Shown piece by piece: positions 8,071-16,530 of a stretch of DNA of 24,519 bases. Within the stretch, counting starts at the first letter, position 1. Each line of letters begins with the position of its first letter. Origin of the DNA: Clostridia bacterium (GTDB lineage Bacteria > Bacillota_A > Clostridia > Oscillospirales > CAG-272); assembly GCA_017445115.1 (NCBI GenBank), contig JAFSUU010000126.1, positions 1-24,519 of the forward strand. The letters are read 5' to 3'. The notes below the pieces were generated by a model. That model was given only the letters and a program-made list of their open reading frames with translations. It had not been told where the DNA came from and did not search any database. The translations under genes were made by a program, and so were the position numbers.

Positions 8071-8946
8071 TCACGCTTCACCGCCGAGGTATCTTTCAAA
8101 ATAGAAAAGATACTGCTGAGCGATGCCGGCGGCGGCACCGAGCGCGTGATAGTCGAATTTCGGAGAAAAGCGGCGCTCAAGCACCTTTTTGATCCACACG
8201 TCGACCGGAAACGCGTCGTACCTTTCAAATCCGAAGAGCAGAGTGCACGCGGCGACTTTCGGACCGACGCCTTTGAGCGCGACGAGGAGCCGTTCCGCGT
8301 CGGCGTAATCCTTTGCCGAAGCGATCTTTTCAAGAAGCGACGCGTCGTCAGACACGGCTTTTGCGGCGGCGTATATGTATTTTGCGCGGAATCCAGTGCG
8401 CAGAGCGAATAACTCGTCTTCGCCCGCCGCGGCGAGCGACGCGGCGCTCGGAAAATCCCTTGCCCCTCCGATATCCTCGCCGTATTTCTCGCACATCGCG
8501 GATATTATTTTTTTGATCCTCGGGATGTTGTTGTTCTGCGACACGATGAACGAGCAAAGCGCCTCCCATCTGTCCTGCCGCAGAATTCTTATCCCGCGGG
8601 ATGACGCAACGGCGCGCCTCATCATTTCGCGGTCCGCACCCTCGGGAACGCCCGATATGATCGATTCGTTCAGTTCGTCGTAATCAACGTCGAGCGCGAG
8701 GTAATTCTCCCAGATCGGGAAATCATTTTCCCCGGCGCCGATGATATATATTTCGCCCGGCCCGTTCTGTGCGAATCCGATTTTTTTCCCTCTCGCGACG
8801 CCGGAGAACTCCGTCTTATATTCCGAGCTCTCTACCGGATCGAATCTGAAGCACTGGCCGCAGTCGAACGTGGAGAACACAGAAAAATCGCCGACTCCCC
8901 CGACGCGAAGGACTCCGCCTTCCGAAGATATAACGTAAGCTGACAT
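8071..8946 (-). CDS. ogg: 8-oxoguanine DNA glycosylase/AP lyase, OGG1 type
   Basis: This 291-residue protein is a bacterial relative of eukaryotic OGG1, which removes 8-oxoguanine and nicks the abasic site. The N-terminal domain has CGQCFRF (residues 29-35), and FIVSQNNNIPRI (133-144) matches the OGG1 damage-recognition region. The helix-hairpin-helix LKGVGPKVAAC carries the catalytic lysine, K230, and FPVDVWIKK carries the catalytic aspartate, D249. It starts nine bases after the mnmE stop and is the last gene of the five-gene operon. The ribosome site is weak (GAGGGATAGGT), so translation may depend on coupling to mnmE. The alternative, an AlkA-type glycosylase, is less likely given the NNN motif and the paired Lys and Asp. 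Confidence 0.9.
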   Translation of the reverse strand: MSAYVISSEGGVLRVGGVGDFSVFSTFDCGQCFRFDPVESSEYKTEFSGVARGKKIGFAQNGPGEIYIIGAGENDFPIWENYLALDVDYDELNESIISGVPEGADREMMRRAVASSRGIRILRQDRWEALCSFIVSQNNNIPRIKKIISAMCEKYGEDIGGARDFPSAASLAAAGEDELFALRTGFRAKYIYAAAKAVSDDASLLEKIASAKDYADAERLLVALKGVGPKVAACTLLFGFERYDAFPVDVWIKKVLERRFSPKFDYHALGAAAGIAQQYLFYFERYLGGEA

Positions 8947-8955
8947 ACCTATCCC

Positions 8956-10350
8956 TCATTTACCGACGCAGAATTTTGAAAAAATGCCGTCTATTATCTC
9001 GTCCGACACGTCCCTGCCGTCTACCATGCGAAGCTCGGCTATCGCTTCTTCGCAAACCACACCGACGGCGTCGAGCGGACTTCCCGCTTCAAGCGCCGAT
9101 TTAGCCGAAGAAAGAAGTTCCGACGCTCTGTCGAGAGACGCGCGCTGAACGGCGCTCCAAACGACCGCGTCCGACGAAAGATCTATGCCGTCCTCGTTGT
9201 AAAGCTTAGATATCGCCGCCTCGAGCGCCTCTTTTCCCTCTCCGGACGAAGCGGACAGCGAAACGCGTCTTTCAAAACCTGATAAAGCTTCCTCGTCTCC
9301 GGCGGAAAGACCTGACGCGAGGTCGTTTTTATTGAGAACAAGAATCTTTTCCGCTCCGAGTGACAAAACTCGACTTGCGAGTTCTCTGTCGTCCGGGGTC
9401 AGACCCTCGGACGTATCTACCACGAAAATTATAAGTTCCGCATCCTCAAGCTTTGAATAAGCTCTGTCGACGCCGATCTTTTCAACTCTGTCATCGGTCT
9501 CTCTGATGCCCGCGGTGTCGAGCAGACGCAGCGTCACGCCGCCTACGTCGGCGGTGTCCTCAAGCGTGTCCCTCGTCGTCCCCGCGACGTCGGTGACTAT
9601 CGCCCTGTCCTCGCCGAGAAGCAGATTGTAAAGCGAGCTTTTTCCGACGTTAGGTCTGCCGCAGATGACCGTTTTGACGCCGTCCGATACTGCGCGCCCC
9701 GTTCTGTAAGTGCGGCGGAGCGCGTCGGTCGCCTCAAGCGCCGATGAAACAACTGAATATATCCTGTCTTCGCCTTCTGTCCCGACGTCCTCCTCGGGAT
9801 AATCTATCGCGGCGTAAAGCGCGGTCATGACGTCGATGAGTTCATCGTCGATTTTTGAAAGCGCGCCGGACAGATTTCCTCTGACGGCGCCCGACGCCAT
9901 CGCGGCGCGGCTTCCGGTGTCGGCGTCTATCAGCTTGCCGACCGCCTCCGCCTCCGAAAGCGAGAGCTTTCCGTTGATGAACGCGCGGCGCGTGAACTCC
10001 CCGGGCCCCGCAGGTTCGGCTCCCGCGGCGAACACCGCCTCGAGCACCGCCTTCGTCACCCAGACGCCTCCGTGGCAAGAGAGCTCCGCCATGGACTCGC
10101 CCGTGAAAGATCTTCCCTCTTCAAAGAGGGTACAGATCCCGGTATCTATTGTTCGTCCGTCCGACACGATCTCGCCGTAGACCGCCGTTCTGTACGGGCG
10201 CGACGTCAAAGAAGCTCCGCCCTTCGGAACGAAGCATTTTTCAAGTGTTTTTCCGGTATCTTTACCGCTTATTCTGACGACCGCGATGCCTCCCTTGCCT
10301 CTCGGCGTGGAGACCGCGGCGACCGTCGCAAAAGGATCTTTTACGTACAT
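8956..10350 (-). CDS. mnmE: tRNA modification GTPase MnmE
   Basis: The 464-residue protein works with MnmG to install the carboxymethylaminomethyl group on wobble U34 of certain tRNAs. The N-terminal formyl-THF-binding domain opens with DPFATVAAVSTPRGKGG. The inserted G domain shows GRPNVGKSSL (from residue 231), DVAGTTRDT, DTAG and NKND. The C-terminus ends with the family's CxGK tail (CVGK, residues 461-464), whose cysteine is essential in the family. In many Firmicutes mnmE sits beside mnmG near the origin; here it is instead fourth in an operon with the RNHCP gene upstream and ogg downstream. The ribosome site is AAAGG, nine bases before the ATG. Confidence 0.97.
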   Translation of the reverse strand: MYVKDPFATVAAVSTPRGKGGIAVVRISGKDTGKTLEKCFVPKGGASLTSRPYRTAVYGEIVSDGRTIDTGICTLFEEGRSFTGESMAELSCHGGVWVTKAVLEAVFAAGAEPAGPGEFTRRAFINGKLSLSEAEAVGKLIDADTGSRAAMASGAVRGNLSGALSKIDDELIDVMTALYAAIDYPEEDVGTEGEDRIYSVVSSALEATDALRRTYRTGRAVSDGVKTVICGRPNVGKSSLYNLLLGEDRAIVTDVAGTTRDTLEDTADVGGVTLRLLDTAGIRETDDRVEKIGVDRAYSKLEDAELIIFVVDTSEGLTPDDRELASRVLSLGAEKILVLNKNDLASGLSAGDEEALSGFERRVSLSASSGEGKEALEAAISKLYNEDGIDLSSDAVVWSAVQRASLDRASELLSSAKSALEAGSPLDAVGVVCEEAIAELRMVDGRDVSDEIIDGIFSKFCVGK

Positions 10351-10372
10351 ATCGCAAGACCTTTCAATATAA

Positions 10373-10708
10373 TTATCTGTCGTGCCGTCCGGTCAGTTTT
10401 ATGATCAGGGACAGGTCGTCCGGCTGAACTTTTGCCTCGTGGGCAGCTTTATTGCGCCTTATCTCGCCGCATTTTGTGCAGCGGTGGATGATCGTATAGC
10501 CGCCTTTTTTCGTGTTTGGTTCGGCGCCTACCGGTTCCATTTCTCCGCCGCATTCGGACGCCCGGTCGCCGGGATTGACGTCGAGATGAAGCGACCACAG
10601 GCAGAACGGGCAATGATTTCTCGAAGTGTATCCGAGCGGCAGAACTTCCATCCCGCAGTGCGCGCAGATGAATCCGCCGTCGTTTTTCGTAAACCTTTTT
10701 GCTTCCAC
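10373..10708 (-). CDS. RNHCP-domain protein
   Basis: This 111-residue protein carries the motif that names the RNHCP family, SRNHCPFCLWSLHLD, at residues 29-43. Seven cysteines (15, 18, 33, 36, 53, 77, 80) include three CxxC pairs (15/18, 33/36, 77/80), suggesting one or two zinc sites. The function of the family is unknown to me. The start is a GTG three bases after the pncC stop; the ribosome site is weak, which suggests translational coupling. Position between pncC and mnmE hints at a role near RNA or nucleotide metabolism, but that is inference. Confidence 0.88.
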   Translation of the reverse strand: MEAKRFTKNDGGFICAHCGMEVLPLGYTSRNHCPFCLWSLHLDVNPGDRASECGGEMEPVGAEPNTKKGGYTIIHRCTKCGEIRRNKAAHEAKVQPDDLSLIIKLTGRHDR

Positions 10709-10711
10709 GGG

Positions 10712-11203
10712 TCAGCCGAGCCTTTCGCACTCGCCTATGACGAGGGACAGCGCGAAATCCGCGGCGAGTGTACGGATGCTCTCTCTCGGCATATTCTCCC
10801 CAAAATACTCGGTGTAGGTCTTTACTCCGCGCTCCGACGCGATCCCGAAGCAGACCATCCCGACCGGTTTTTCGTCCGTTCCGCCGGAAGGTCCGGCGAT
10901 CCCTGTCGTTGAGACCGCGATATCGGCGCCGAGACGCTCTCTCGCGCCGAGCGCCATTTCGCGCGCCGTCTCCTCCGAGACCGCGCCGTGCGCCGCAAGC
11001 GTCGAGGAGAAGACTCCGAGCACCTTCATTTTGACGTCGTTCGAATATGAGACTACTCCTCCTTCGTACGCCGCCGAAGCGCCGGGAATGTCTGTTATCC
11101 TCTTTGCCACAAGTCCCCCGGTACAGCTCTCCGCCGTCGCGAGGGTAAGTTTTCTGTCAGTCAGCGCGGCTACCGCGCCGTAAGCGATGGGATCATTCTG
11201 CAT
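10712..11203 (-). CDS. pncC: CinA C-terminal family nicotinamide-nucleotide amidohydrolase
   Basis: The 163-residue protein is the stand-alone C-terminal domain of CinA, which in characterised members deamidates nicotinamide mononucleotide to nicotinate mononucleotide, recycling NAD breakdown products. Conserved motifs are AESCTGG (with the presumed catalytic serine, S26), VSYSNDVKMKVLGV, and TTGIAGPSGGT. I chose ATG 11203: GGAGGAG lies seven bases upstream, whereas the longer ORF would add an Arg-rich extension encoded inside the upstream gene. It overlaps the end of the membrane-protein gene by 11 bases. There is no N-terminal molybdopterin-binding-like CinA domain here. Confidence 0.92.
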   Translation of the reverse strand: MQNDPIAYGAVAALTDRKLTLATAESCTGGLVAKRITDIPGASAAYEGGVVSYSNDVKMKVLGVFSSTLAAHGAVSEETAREMALGARERLGADIAVSTTGIAGPSGGTDEKPVGMVCFGIASERGVKTYTEYFGENMPRESIRTLAADFALSLVIGECERLG

Positions 11204-11903
11204 TTTGGATCTCCTCCGTCTCCGCAGTCTCTTCGGTCTCGGTTTCATCCGGCTCTTTCTCCGCTACGCTCTTTTTCGCGTAGCGAAGGAACGCGACGAG
11301 CATCAGAACGTAGCAGACCGTTTTCGGCAGCATAAGAGCACCGAGTGCCGGAACGAAATTCGCCGCCGCGAAGACCGGTATGTAGAAAAGGAACGAAAGC
11401 GCCGTCCAGAGCCACACTCTGCCGAGCGTCTTTTCCTCATTCCGTTTTTTATAATAAAGCACGACGATCAGTACCCCGAGCGCAACGAACGGTATATTTC
11501 TGAGTATCGTCCAGAGGTACGGGCTCTCGTTCGTTCTCCAGTTGTTGAACGGAAGCACGCACAAGGCGAGCCGCGCCCAGTAAAGAACGAAAAACGTTAT
11601 ATGGAACGCCTTCGGTCTCTTCCCGAAAAGTGACATATAAGCAAAATACAGAATGAGATAAAACAGAGTCATCGTGATCGACGTCACGAGCTTGCCCGTG
11701 CCGAGCCACGCCGTCAGGTCAGCGTCCGAAAAATAGTTCAGCACCCTCGGTACGAGGTGGAACGCGTCGCCGACGCCGAGGAAGAGCGCTGCAAGGCCGA
11801 ACATCTTTGACGCCTGGTTCTTTCCGCGTATCAGGATGATTATCCCCGCGGTTATCGCGAACACGAGATACAAAATATCGAAAATGCTCTCTCCGTATTT
11901 CAT
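11193..11903 (-). CDS. Integral membrane protein with about seven helices, unknown function
   Basis: The 236-residue protein has about seven hydrophobic segments, near residues 7-25, 31-55, 65-92, 98-118, 132-151, 162-182 and 186-208. It ends in a soluble, strongly acidic tail (TETEETAETEE). I do not recognise the family. It is the first gene of the pncC-RNHCP-mnmE-ogg operon; the ribosome site GGAGGG is four bases from the ATG. Its stop lies inside the pncC gene. The arrangement of conserved-looking polar residues (GDAFHLVPR in helix 2, NNWRTNE in a loop) could be used to find relatives. Confidence 0.8.
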   Translation of the reverse strand: MKYGESIFDILYLVFAITAGIIILIRGKNQASKMFGLAALFLGVGDAFHLVPRVLNYFSDADLTAWLGTGKLVTSITMTLFYLILYFAYMSLFGKRPKAFHITFFVLYWARLALCVLPFNNWRTNESPYLWTILRNIPFVALGVLIVVLYYKKRNEEKTLGRVWLWTALSFLFYIPVFAAANFVPALGALMLPKTVCYVLMLVAFLRYAKKSVAEKEPDETETEETAETEEIQNAE

Positions 11904-11930
11904 TTTTCCCTCCGTGCTTTTTGATCACAT

Positions 11931-11939
11931 ATTATATCA
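11931..11939 (-). promoter_or_regulatory. Extended -10 promoter of the membrane protein-pncC-RNHCP-mnmE-ogg operon
   Basis: The minus strand reads TGATATAAT, a perfect extended -10 element, 27 bases before the ATG at 11903. No good -35 lies 17 bases upstream. A second possible promoter (TTGTAC, 17 bases, TATGAT) lies a little further upstream. Confidence 0.55.
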
Positions 11940-12014
11940 ATTTATATCATAACATAAAAAAACGGTTTGTACAACATTATTTTTACAGAGGAAAGCGGAG
12001 AAGAAGAAAAATGC

Positions 12015-12077
12015 GGGGAAACTTTTTTCAGAAAAAAGTTTCCCCTCGCTTTCAAAAAACTTCTTTGAAGTTTTGAA
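12015..12077 (-). repeat. Palindromic repeat, copy 2 (hairpins A and B); likely uvrB terminator
   Basis: Hairpin A (12015-12045) has a 14-bp perfect stem, GGGGAAACTTTTTT, with a CAG loop on plus. Hairpin B (12051-12077) pairs TTCAAAA-ACTTC with GAAGTTTTGAA around a short loop. Both lie just past the uvrB stop. On the minus strand hairpin A is followed by GCATTTTTC, so it can act as a rho-independent terminator. The A-then-B order reads along the plus strand here, opposite to uvrB. Confidence 0.82.
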
Positions 12078-12087
12078 AAACAGAGTA

Positions 12088-14079
12088 TTATTTTCCTCCG
12101 GACGATTCTATCGCGCGGATCTTGTCGCGGAGGTAAGCCGCCTCTTCGAATCTGAGCTCTTTCGCCGCTTTCTGCATCTCTGCGCGAAGACGGGCGACGG
12201 TCTCCTCTTTCTCCTTCTTCGACATACGGTCGCTTCCTTTGTCCGTCTTTCTTCCCTTGCCGTACCTTGCGGTCTCGGCGTTCGAGGTGATCCGGATGAG
12301 GTCGCGGATGTCCTTCTTTACCGTCTCCGGAGTGATGCCGTGCTCCTCGTTGTACTTCTGCTGGATCGCACGGCGCCGATTCGTCTCGTCGATCGCGCCT
12401 CTCATCGAATCGGTGATCTTATCGCCGTACATTATGACTCTGCCGCCGACGTTTCGCGCCGCTCTGCCTATCGTCTGTATGAGCGACGTTTCGCTTCTGA
12501 GAAATCCCTCTTTGTCGGCGTCGAGTATTGCGACGAGCGTGACCTCCGGGAGGTCGATCCCCTCTCTCAGAAGGTTTATCCCGACGAGAACGTCGTATTC
12601 GCCCATACGCAGGTCGCGTATCAGCTCGACGCGCTCCATCGTCTCGATCTTATGGTGAATGTATTTTACCCTTATTCCCTGCGAGTCGAGATACTCCGCG
12701 AGATCCTCTGCCATTTTGGTCGTCAGAGCGGTGACGAGGACTCTCTCGCCGCGCACTACCGTGCGCTTGATCTCAACTATGAGGTCGTCGACCTGATTCT
12801 CGACAGGGCGCACCTCGACCTCGGGATCGAGAAGTCCGGTCGGTCTTATGACCTGCTCGACGATCTGCTCGGAGTGGTCTTTCTCATAGTCCGCGGGAGT
12901 TGCCGAGACCATGACGACCTGCCCGAGCCTTTCCTCGAATTCATTGAAGAACAGCGGTCTGTTGTCGTAAGCGAGAGGCAGACGGAAGCCGTATTCGACA
13001 AGATTCGTCTTTCTCGCGCGATCGCCTCCGCTCATTCCTCTGACCTGAGGGATCGTCGCATGGGACTCGTCGATGAACATTATGTAATCTTTCGGGAAAT
13101 AGTCGAGAAGAGTGTACGGCGTTGAGCCGGGCGCGCGGCGCGCGAGAACTCTCGAATAGTTCTCGATGCCGGAACAAAAACCTATCTCGCGAAGCATTTC
13201 AAGGTCGTATCTCGTGCGCTCCTCTATCCTTTGCGCTTCGATGTTTTTGCCCTGACTTTTGAAAAACTCTATCCTTTCGGCGAGCTCGTCTTCGATCTCT
13301 TTGAACGCCGCTTCGCGGCTCTCGGGAGCGACGACGTAATGGTTCGCCGGGTAGACCGCGACGTACTTGATATACCGCTTCACCTTTCCGGTCAGCGGTT
13401 CTATCTCCGCGATGCGTTCGATCTCATCGCCGAAAAATTCCACGCGGAGCGCGGTCTCGTTCGTATTTGTCGGGAAGATTTCGAGCGTGTCTCCTTTGAT
13501 ACGGAACGTGCCGCGGACGAAATTCATATCGTTTCTGTTGTACTGCGTGTAGACGAGCTTTGAGACTATCTCGTCGCGGGAGACTTCCATCCCCTCTCTC
13601 AGTCCGACTATCTGCGAGGAATATTCCGCGGGCGAGCCGAGCGAGTAGATGCAGGAGACCGAGGCGACGATTATAACGTCCCGCCTTTCAAAGAGAGCGG
13701 ATGTCGCGCTGTGGCGCAGGCGGTCGATCTCGTCGTTGATCGCCGCGTCCTTTTCGATATAGATATCCTTGCCCGGAACGTACGCTTCGGGCTGATAATA
13801 GTCGTAGTATGAGACGAAGTACTCTACCGCGTTCTCCGGGAACATCTCGCGGAATTCCCCATAGAGCTGCGCGGCGAGCGTTTTATTGTGCGCGAGAACG
13901 AGAGTAGGACGGTTCACGGCGGCGATGACGTTCGCCATCGTGAAAGTCTTGCCGGAGCCGGTGACTCCGAGCAGCGTCTGATATTTCATTCCCGACTCGA
14001 TGCCGCCGACGAGCGCCGAGATCGCCTCGGGCTGATCTCCCGTCGGAGTGTATTCCGATACGAGCTTGAAACGGTCCAT
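12088..14079 (-). CDS. uvrB: Excinuclease ABC subunit B
   Basis: The 663-residue protein is UvrB, the damage-verifying helicase-like subunit that UvrA loads on DNA and that recruits UvrC in nucleotide excision repair. Walker A is GVTGSGKT at residues 38-45. The beta-hairpin region shows [20 protein letters not shown], and the DEAH-like box reads DESH. The helicase C-domain includes [13 protein letters not shown] and QTIGRAARN. The C-terminal UVR motif ([13 protein letters not shown]) contacts UvrC. AGGAGG lies about six bases before the ATG. The gene follows ybaK by 30 bases in an operon with the M42 peptidase; uvrA is not in the window. Confidence 0.98.
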   Translation of the reverse strand: MDRFKLVSEYTPTGDQPEAISALVGGIESGMKYQTLLGVTGSGKTFTMANVIAAVNRPTLVLAHNKTLAAQLYGEFREMFPENAVEYFVSYYDYYQPEAYVPGKDIYIEKDAAINDEIDRLRHSATSALFERRDVIIVASVSCIYSLGSPAEYSSQIVGLREGMEVSRDEIVSKLVYTQYNRNDMNFVRGTFRIKGDTLEIFPTNTNETALRVEFFGDEIERIAEIEPLTGKVKRYIKYVAVYPANHYVVAPESREAAFKEIEDELAERIEFFKSQGKNIEAQRIEERTRYDLEMLREIGFCSGIENYSRVLARRAPGSTPYTLLDYFPKDYIMFIDESHATIPQVRGMSGGDRARKTNLVEYGFRLPLAYDNRPLFFNEFEERLGQVVMVSATPADYEKDHSEQIVEQVIRPTGLLDPEVEVRPVENQVDDLIVEIKRTVVRGERVLVTALTTKMAEDLAEYLDSQGIRVKYIHHKIETMERVELIRDLRMGEYDVLVGINLLREGIDLPEVTLVAILDADKEGFLRSETSLIQTIGRAARNVGGRVIMYGDKITDSMRGAIDETNRRRAIQQKYNEEHGITPETVKKDIRDLIRITSNAETARYGKGRKTDKGSDRMSKKEKEETVARLRAEMQKAAKELRFEEAAYLRDKIRAIESSGGK

Positions 14080-14109
14080 CCGTCTCCTCCTTTCGCCGCG
14101 CCGCGGCTT

Positions 14110-14598
14110 TTATTTTACGGTGAGTCCTGCAAATTTCGCGCCGACGAAGGCGGCAAGCGCCAACGGCGACGTCTCTATCTGACAGCCGACCTTTCCCGCG
14201 CTGACGCAAAAAGCTTCGCGCCCTTCCGCGCTCACGTCAAAGAACGTCGGAAACGGTTTCTTCATACCGACGGGCGAACATCCTCCGTGAATATATCCGG
14301 TGAGCGGAAGAAGCTCCTTCTGCTTTATCATCGAAATGCTCTTCACTCCCGCCGCTCTTGCCGCGGCTTTGAGGTCGAGCGTCTCCGCGACCGGTATCAC
14401 AAAAACGAAGTGGAGTCCGCCGGGCGCTTCCGTGACGAGAGTTTTGAAGACCTTTTCCTCATTCTCGCCGAGTATCTTTGCTATCGTAACGCCGTCTGTC
14501 ACGGACGGATCGTATTCGTGAGGGATATAATCTATTTTCGCCGCGTCGAGAAGGCGCATCACGTTAGTCTTTTCCGTTTTTTCCGTCTTTTTCGCCAT
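14110..14598 (-). CDS. ybaK: YbaK/EbsC-type Cys-tRNA(Pro) deacylase
   Basis: The 162-residue protein belongs to the YbaK/EbsC editing-domain family, whose best-known members hydrolyse cysteine mischarged on tRNA-Pro. Family features are VMRLLDAAKIDYIPHEYD near the N-terminus, KVFKTLV with the conserved lysine K52, the GYIHGGCSPVGMKK segment, and VSAGKVGCQIETSP. A lysine/threonine-rich start (MAKKTEKTEKTN) precedes the domain. It begins two bases after the M42 peptidase stop, so the two are probably translationally coupled. Confidence 0.93.
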   Translation of the reverse strand: MAKKTEKTEKTNVMRLLDAAKIDYIPHEYDPSVTDGVTIAKILGENEEKVFKTLVTEAPGGLHFVFVIPVAETLDLKAAARAAGVKSISMIKQKELLPLTGYIHGGCSPVGMKKPFPTFFDVSAEGREAFCVSAGKVGCQIETSPLALAAFVGAKFAGLTVK

Positions 14599-14599
14599 A

Positions 14600-15640
14600 T
14601 CAGAACCCGAAATATCCGAGAACGAGGTTGACCGTTGCGGCGACGCCGTCGATGTGAGTGCGCTCCATTCCGTGAGACGCGTGGACGCCGGGGCCGATCA
14701 GCGCACCGGGCACATCGTAGCCCGCGTCGCGCATAGCGCCGACGTCGGAACCGTAGTACGGATAAACGTCGACGGCGTAAGGAAGTTTTTTCTTCTTACA
14801 GATCTCAATGAGTTTGTTTGTCAGTTCGTAATCGTAAGGTCCGGTCGAGTCCTTCGCGCAGATCGAAACGTCGTGCTCGGTGCAGGAGAGATCTTCTCCG
14901 ATACACCCCATATCGACGCCGAGCATCGATTCGAGCCCTTCGGGCACCCAGGCGGCGCCGTGGCCGACTTCTTCGTAGACCGTTATAAGTATTTTCAGCG
15001 TCTTCTCCGGCACGAGTCCTTTTTCGTGCATCAGGTGGATCGCGGTCAGAATACACGCAACGCCGCCCTTGTCGTCGATGAATCTCGACTTGAGGTAGCC
15101 GCTCTCGGTCACCGTCGTCTTGGGGTCGATGCAGATATAGCAGCCGTTCTCGATACCGAGAGCTGCGGCGCCGTCTTTTCCGTCGAAATCGACATCGAGG
15201 CGGACGTACATTCCGCTCTCGTTTCTCTCTCTCGATTCCGCGTCTTTATACACGTGAGAAGAAGGGCTCTCGGACAGAATAGTTCCGCTGTACTTCCTGC
15301 CGTCGCGGGCGATGATTGTGCAGTATTCACCGTCGAGCGTCGGAAGCTGAGGACCGCCGACTCTGGTGAACTTTACCTTTCCGTCTCCCGACACCGATCT
15401 AACCATAGCGCCGAGTGTATCTACGTGAGCGCAGGCGCCGATTACGCCCTCGCCCGATCCCTTGACGGTGAGCAGCGCGCAGCCTTTTTTCGTAAGTTCA
15501 AAACCGCATCCGTTCTCTGCCGCGAATTTTTCGAGCACGGGCATTATTTCGCGAGTGTATCCGCTCGGAGACGGAGCGGCAAACAGCTCCTTCGCCGTCT
15601 CAAAATAGTATTTTTCAAATTCGGAAGTTTCGTATTTCAT
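14600..15640 (-). CDS. M42-family metallo-aminopeptidase
   Basis: The 346-residue protein fits the M42 family of dinuclear-metal aminopeptidases (FrvX/TET/glutamyl aminopeptidase type), which trim peptides in the cytosol and often form dodecamers. Predicted metal ligands are H72 (AHVDTLG), D189/D190 (SRFIDDKGG), E223/E224 (VYEEVGHGA, including the catalytic glutamate), D243 (VDMGC) and H323 (ASHGMERTH). All are present, so it should be active. It is the first gene of an operon with ybaK and uvrB, expressed from the promoter at 15761-15789. Its roughly 115-base leader contains a terminator-like hairpin. Confidence 0.93.
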   Translation of the reverse strand: MKYETSEFEKYYFETAKELFAAPSPSGYTREIMPVLEKFAAENGCGFELTKKGCALLTVKGSGEGVIGACAHVDTLGAMVRSVSGDGKVKFTRVGGPQLPTLDGEYCTIIARDGRKYSGTILSESPSSHVYKDAESRERNESGMYVRLDVDFDGKDGAAALGIENGCYICIDPKTTVTESGYLKSRFIDDKGGVACILTAIHLMHEKGLVPEKTLKILITVYEEVGHGAAWVPEGLESMLGVDMGCIGEDLSCTEHDVSICAKDSTGPYDYELTNKLIEICKKKKLPYAVDVYPYYGSDVGAMRDAGYDVPGALIGPGVHASHGMERTHIDGVAATVNLVLGYFGF

Positions 15641-15679
15641 ATTTTCACCCCGCCGTTATTTTTTCCGCAAAGCGCAAAA

Positions 15680-15702
15680 GGGCAGCCGCACGGCAACTGC
15701 CC
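15680..15702 (-). terminator. Terminator-like hairpin in the M42 operon leader
   Basis: On the minus strand GGGCAGTTGC pairs with GCGGCTGCCC (10 bp with two G-T wobbles) around a CGT loop, followed by TTTTGCG. It lies downstream of the 15761-15789 promoter and about 40 bases before the M42 ATG. It could stop read-through from the ImmA/IrrE gene, attenuate the M42 operon, or both. The U-run is short. Confidence 0.55.
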
Positions 15703-15760
15703 GGATATGATACGTTTTTTGTGCTTCATACCGTTATGCCGCCTTGCCGAGACTGTATTC

Positions 15761-15789
15761 AGTATAGCAGATGCGGCGCGATATTTCAA
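15761..15789 (-). promoter_or_regulatory. Sigma-A-type promoter of the M42-ybaK-uvrB operon
   Basis: On the minus strand, TTGAAA (15784-15789) and TATACT (15761-15766) are 17 bases apart. Transcription would start near 15754, leaving a leader of about 115 bases. No SOS box (CGAACRNRYGTTYG type) was noticed beside it, although uvrB is in the operon. Confidence 0.78.
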
Positions 15790-15835
15790 GCACCCGACGG
15801 ATAATTATTGAAGCTACGGAGGCTCGGGCTTTCAG

Positions 15836-16366
15836 TCAGAAAAACAGCTCGATATCGCATTTTTTGAGAAAATCCGGGCGGCACGCCTCGTCGCCTACCG
15901 GGATCCCTCTCGCTCTCATCGAAAACAGTTTGTGCATTACGAGTCCTCTCATAGTTCCGAACGACGACACGATCTGCCCTTCGCTCATTCCGCTGTTTCT
16001 GAGCGTCAGGATATCGTCGTCGGTGATGAGAAGCTCGGCGGCAAAGACGTCCGCCTCCCTTTCCGCCACGCCGTAGAGCGAATCGTCGCTCGGCTCCTCG
16101 TAGATCTTGCCCGAGAAAATACGCTTTCTGTGAAGCACCGCGTGGCCGAGGATGTGCGCCGCCGTGATCCGCCTCATCGACTCCGGCATATCGTTGCCTA
16201 TCGCGACGTAGACCTTTCCCTTCACGGCGCAGATCATACCCCGGAGTCCGTCGGGCGCGCCGTTTTTTATCGTCGCTTTTCTCTCCCTCAGGATCAGTTC
16301 GGGATCCCTCGTTCCGTAGACCGCCTCGCAAGCCTTTACGAACTTGTATATGTATTCCGCAGTCAT
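15836..16366 (-). CDS. ImmA/IrrE-family protein with a degenerate HExxH motif
   Basis: The 176-residue protein matches the IrrE N-terminal-like domain, found in metalloproteases such as ImmA that cleave phage or mobile-element repressors. Family features are the RGMICAVKGKVYVAIGND strand region, the zinc helix at residues 71-75, and EREADVFAAELL, whose E104 would be the third zinc ligand. The zinc helix reads HILGH instead of HELGH: the catalytic glutamate at position 72 is isoleucine (codon ATC). Metal binding may persist but proteolysis is doubtful. ATG 16366 has GGAGGGG three bases upstream; the ORF extends 27 codons further without such a site. No XRE-type repressor gene is adjacent. Diverges from the zinc-ribbon gene. 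Confidence 0.87.
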   Translation of the reverse strand: MTAEYIYKFVKACEAVYGTRDPELILRERKATIKNGAPDGLRGMICAVKGKVYVAIGNDMPESMRRITAAHILGHAVLHRKRIFSGKIYEEPSDDSLYGVAEREADVFAAELLITDDDILTLRNSGMSEGQIVSSFGTMRGLVMHKLFSMRARGIPVGDEACRPDFLKKCDIELFF

Positions 16367-16465
16367 TTTCCCCTCCGTGTTTTTTCTAATTCTAACACCG
16401 GGAAAAGACGATATATGCCGCAACGTGTCGGCGATGCAAAAAAACATTCAAAGCTCTTATTTATA

Positions 16466-16494
16466 TTGACTTAAATCGACAATGATAGTATAAT
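16466..16494 (+). promoter_or_regulatory. Strong sigma-A-type promoter of the zinc-ribbon membrane protein
   Basis: TTGACT (16466-16471) and a consensus TATAAT (16489-16494) are 17 bases apart. Transcription would start near 16501, giving a leader of about 30 bases. Confidence 0.82.
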
Positions 16495-16530
16495 TATTAC
16501 AACATAATTTATAATTTATGAGGTGACAAT

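Noticed and set aside
14654..15811. Long plus-strand open frames opposite the M42 peptidase, uvrB (12073-13125) and the COG2509 gene (19791-20831)
   Set aside because: All are shadows of genes with intact catalytic or cofactor motifs; none has a domain of its own.
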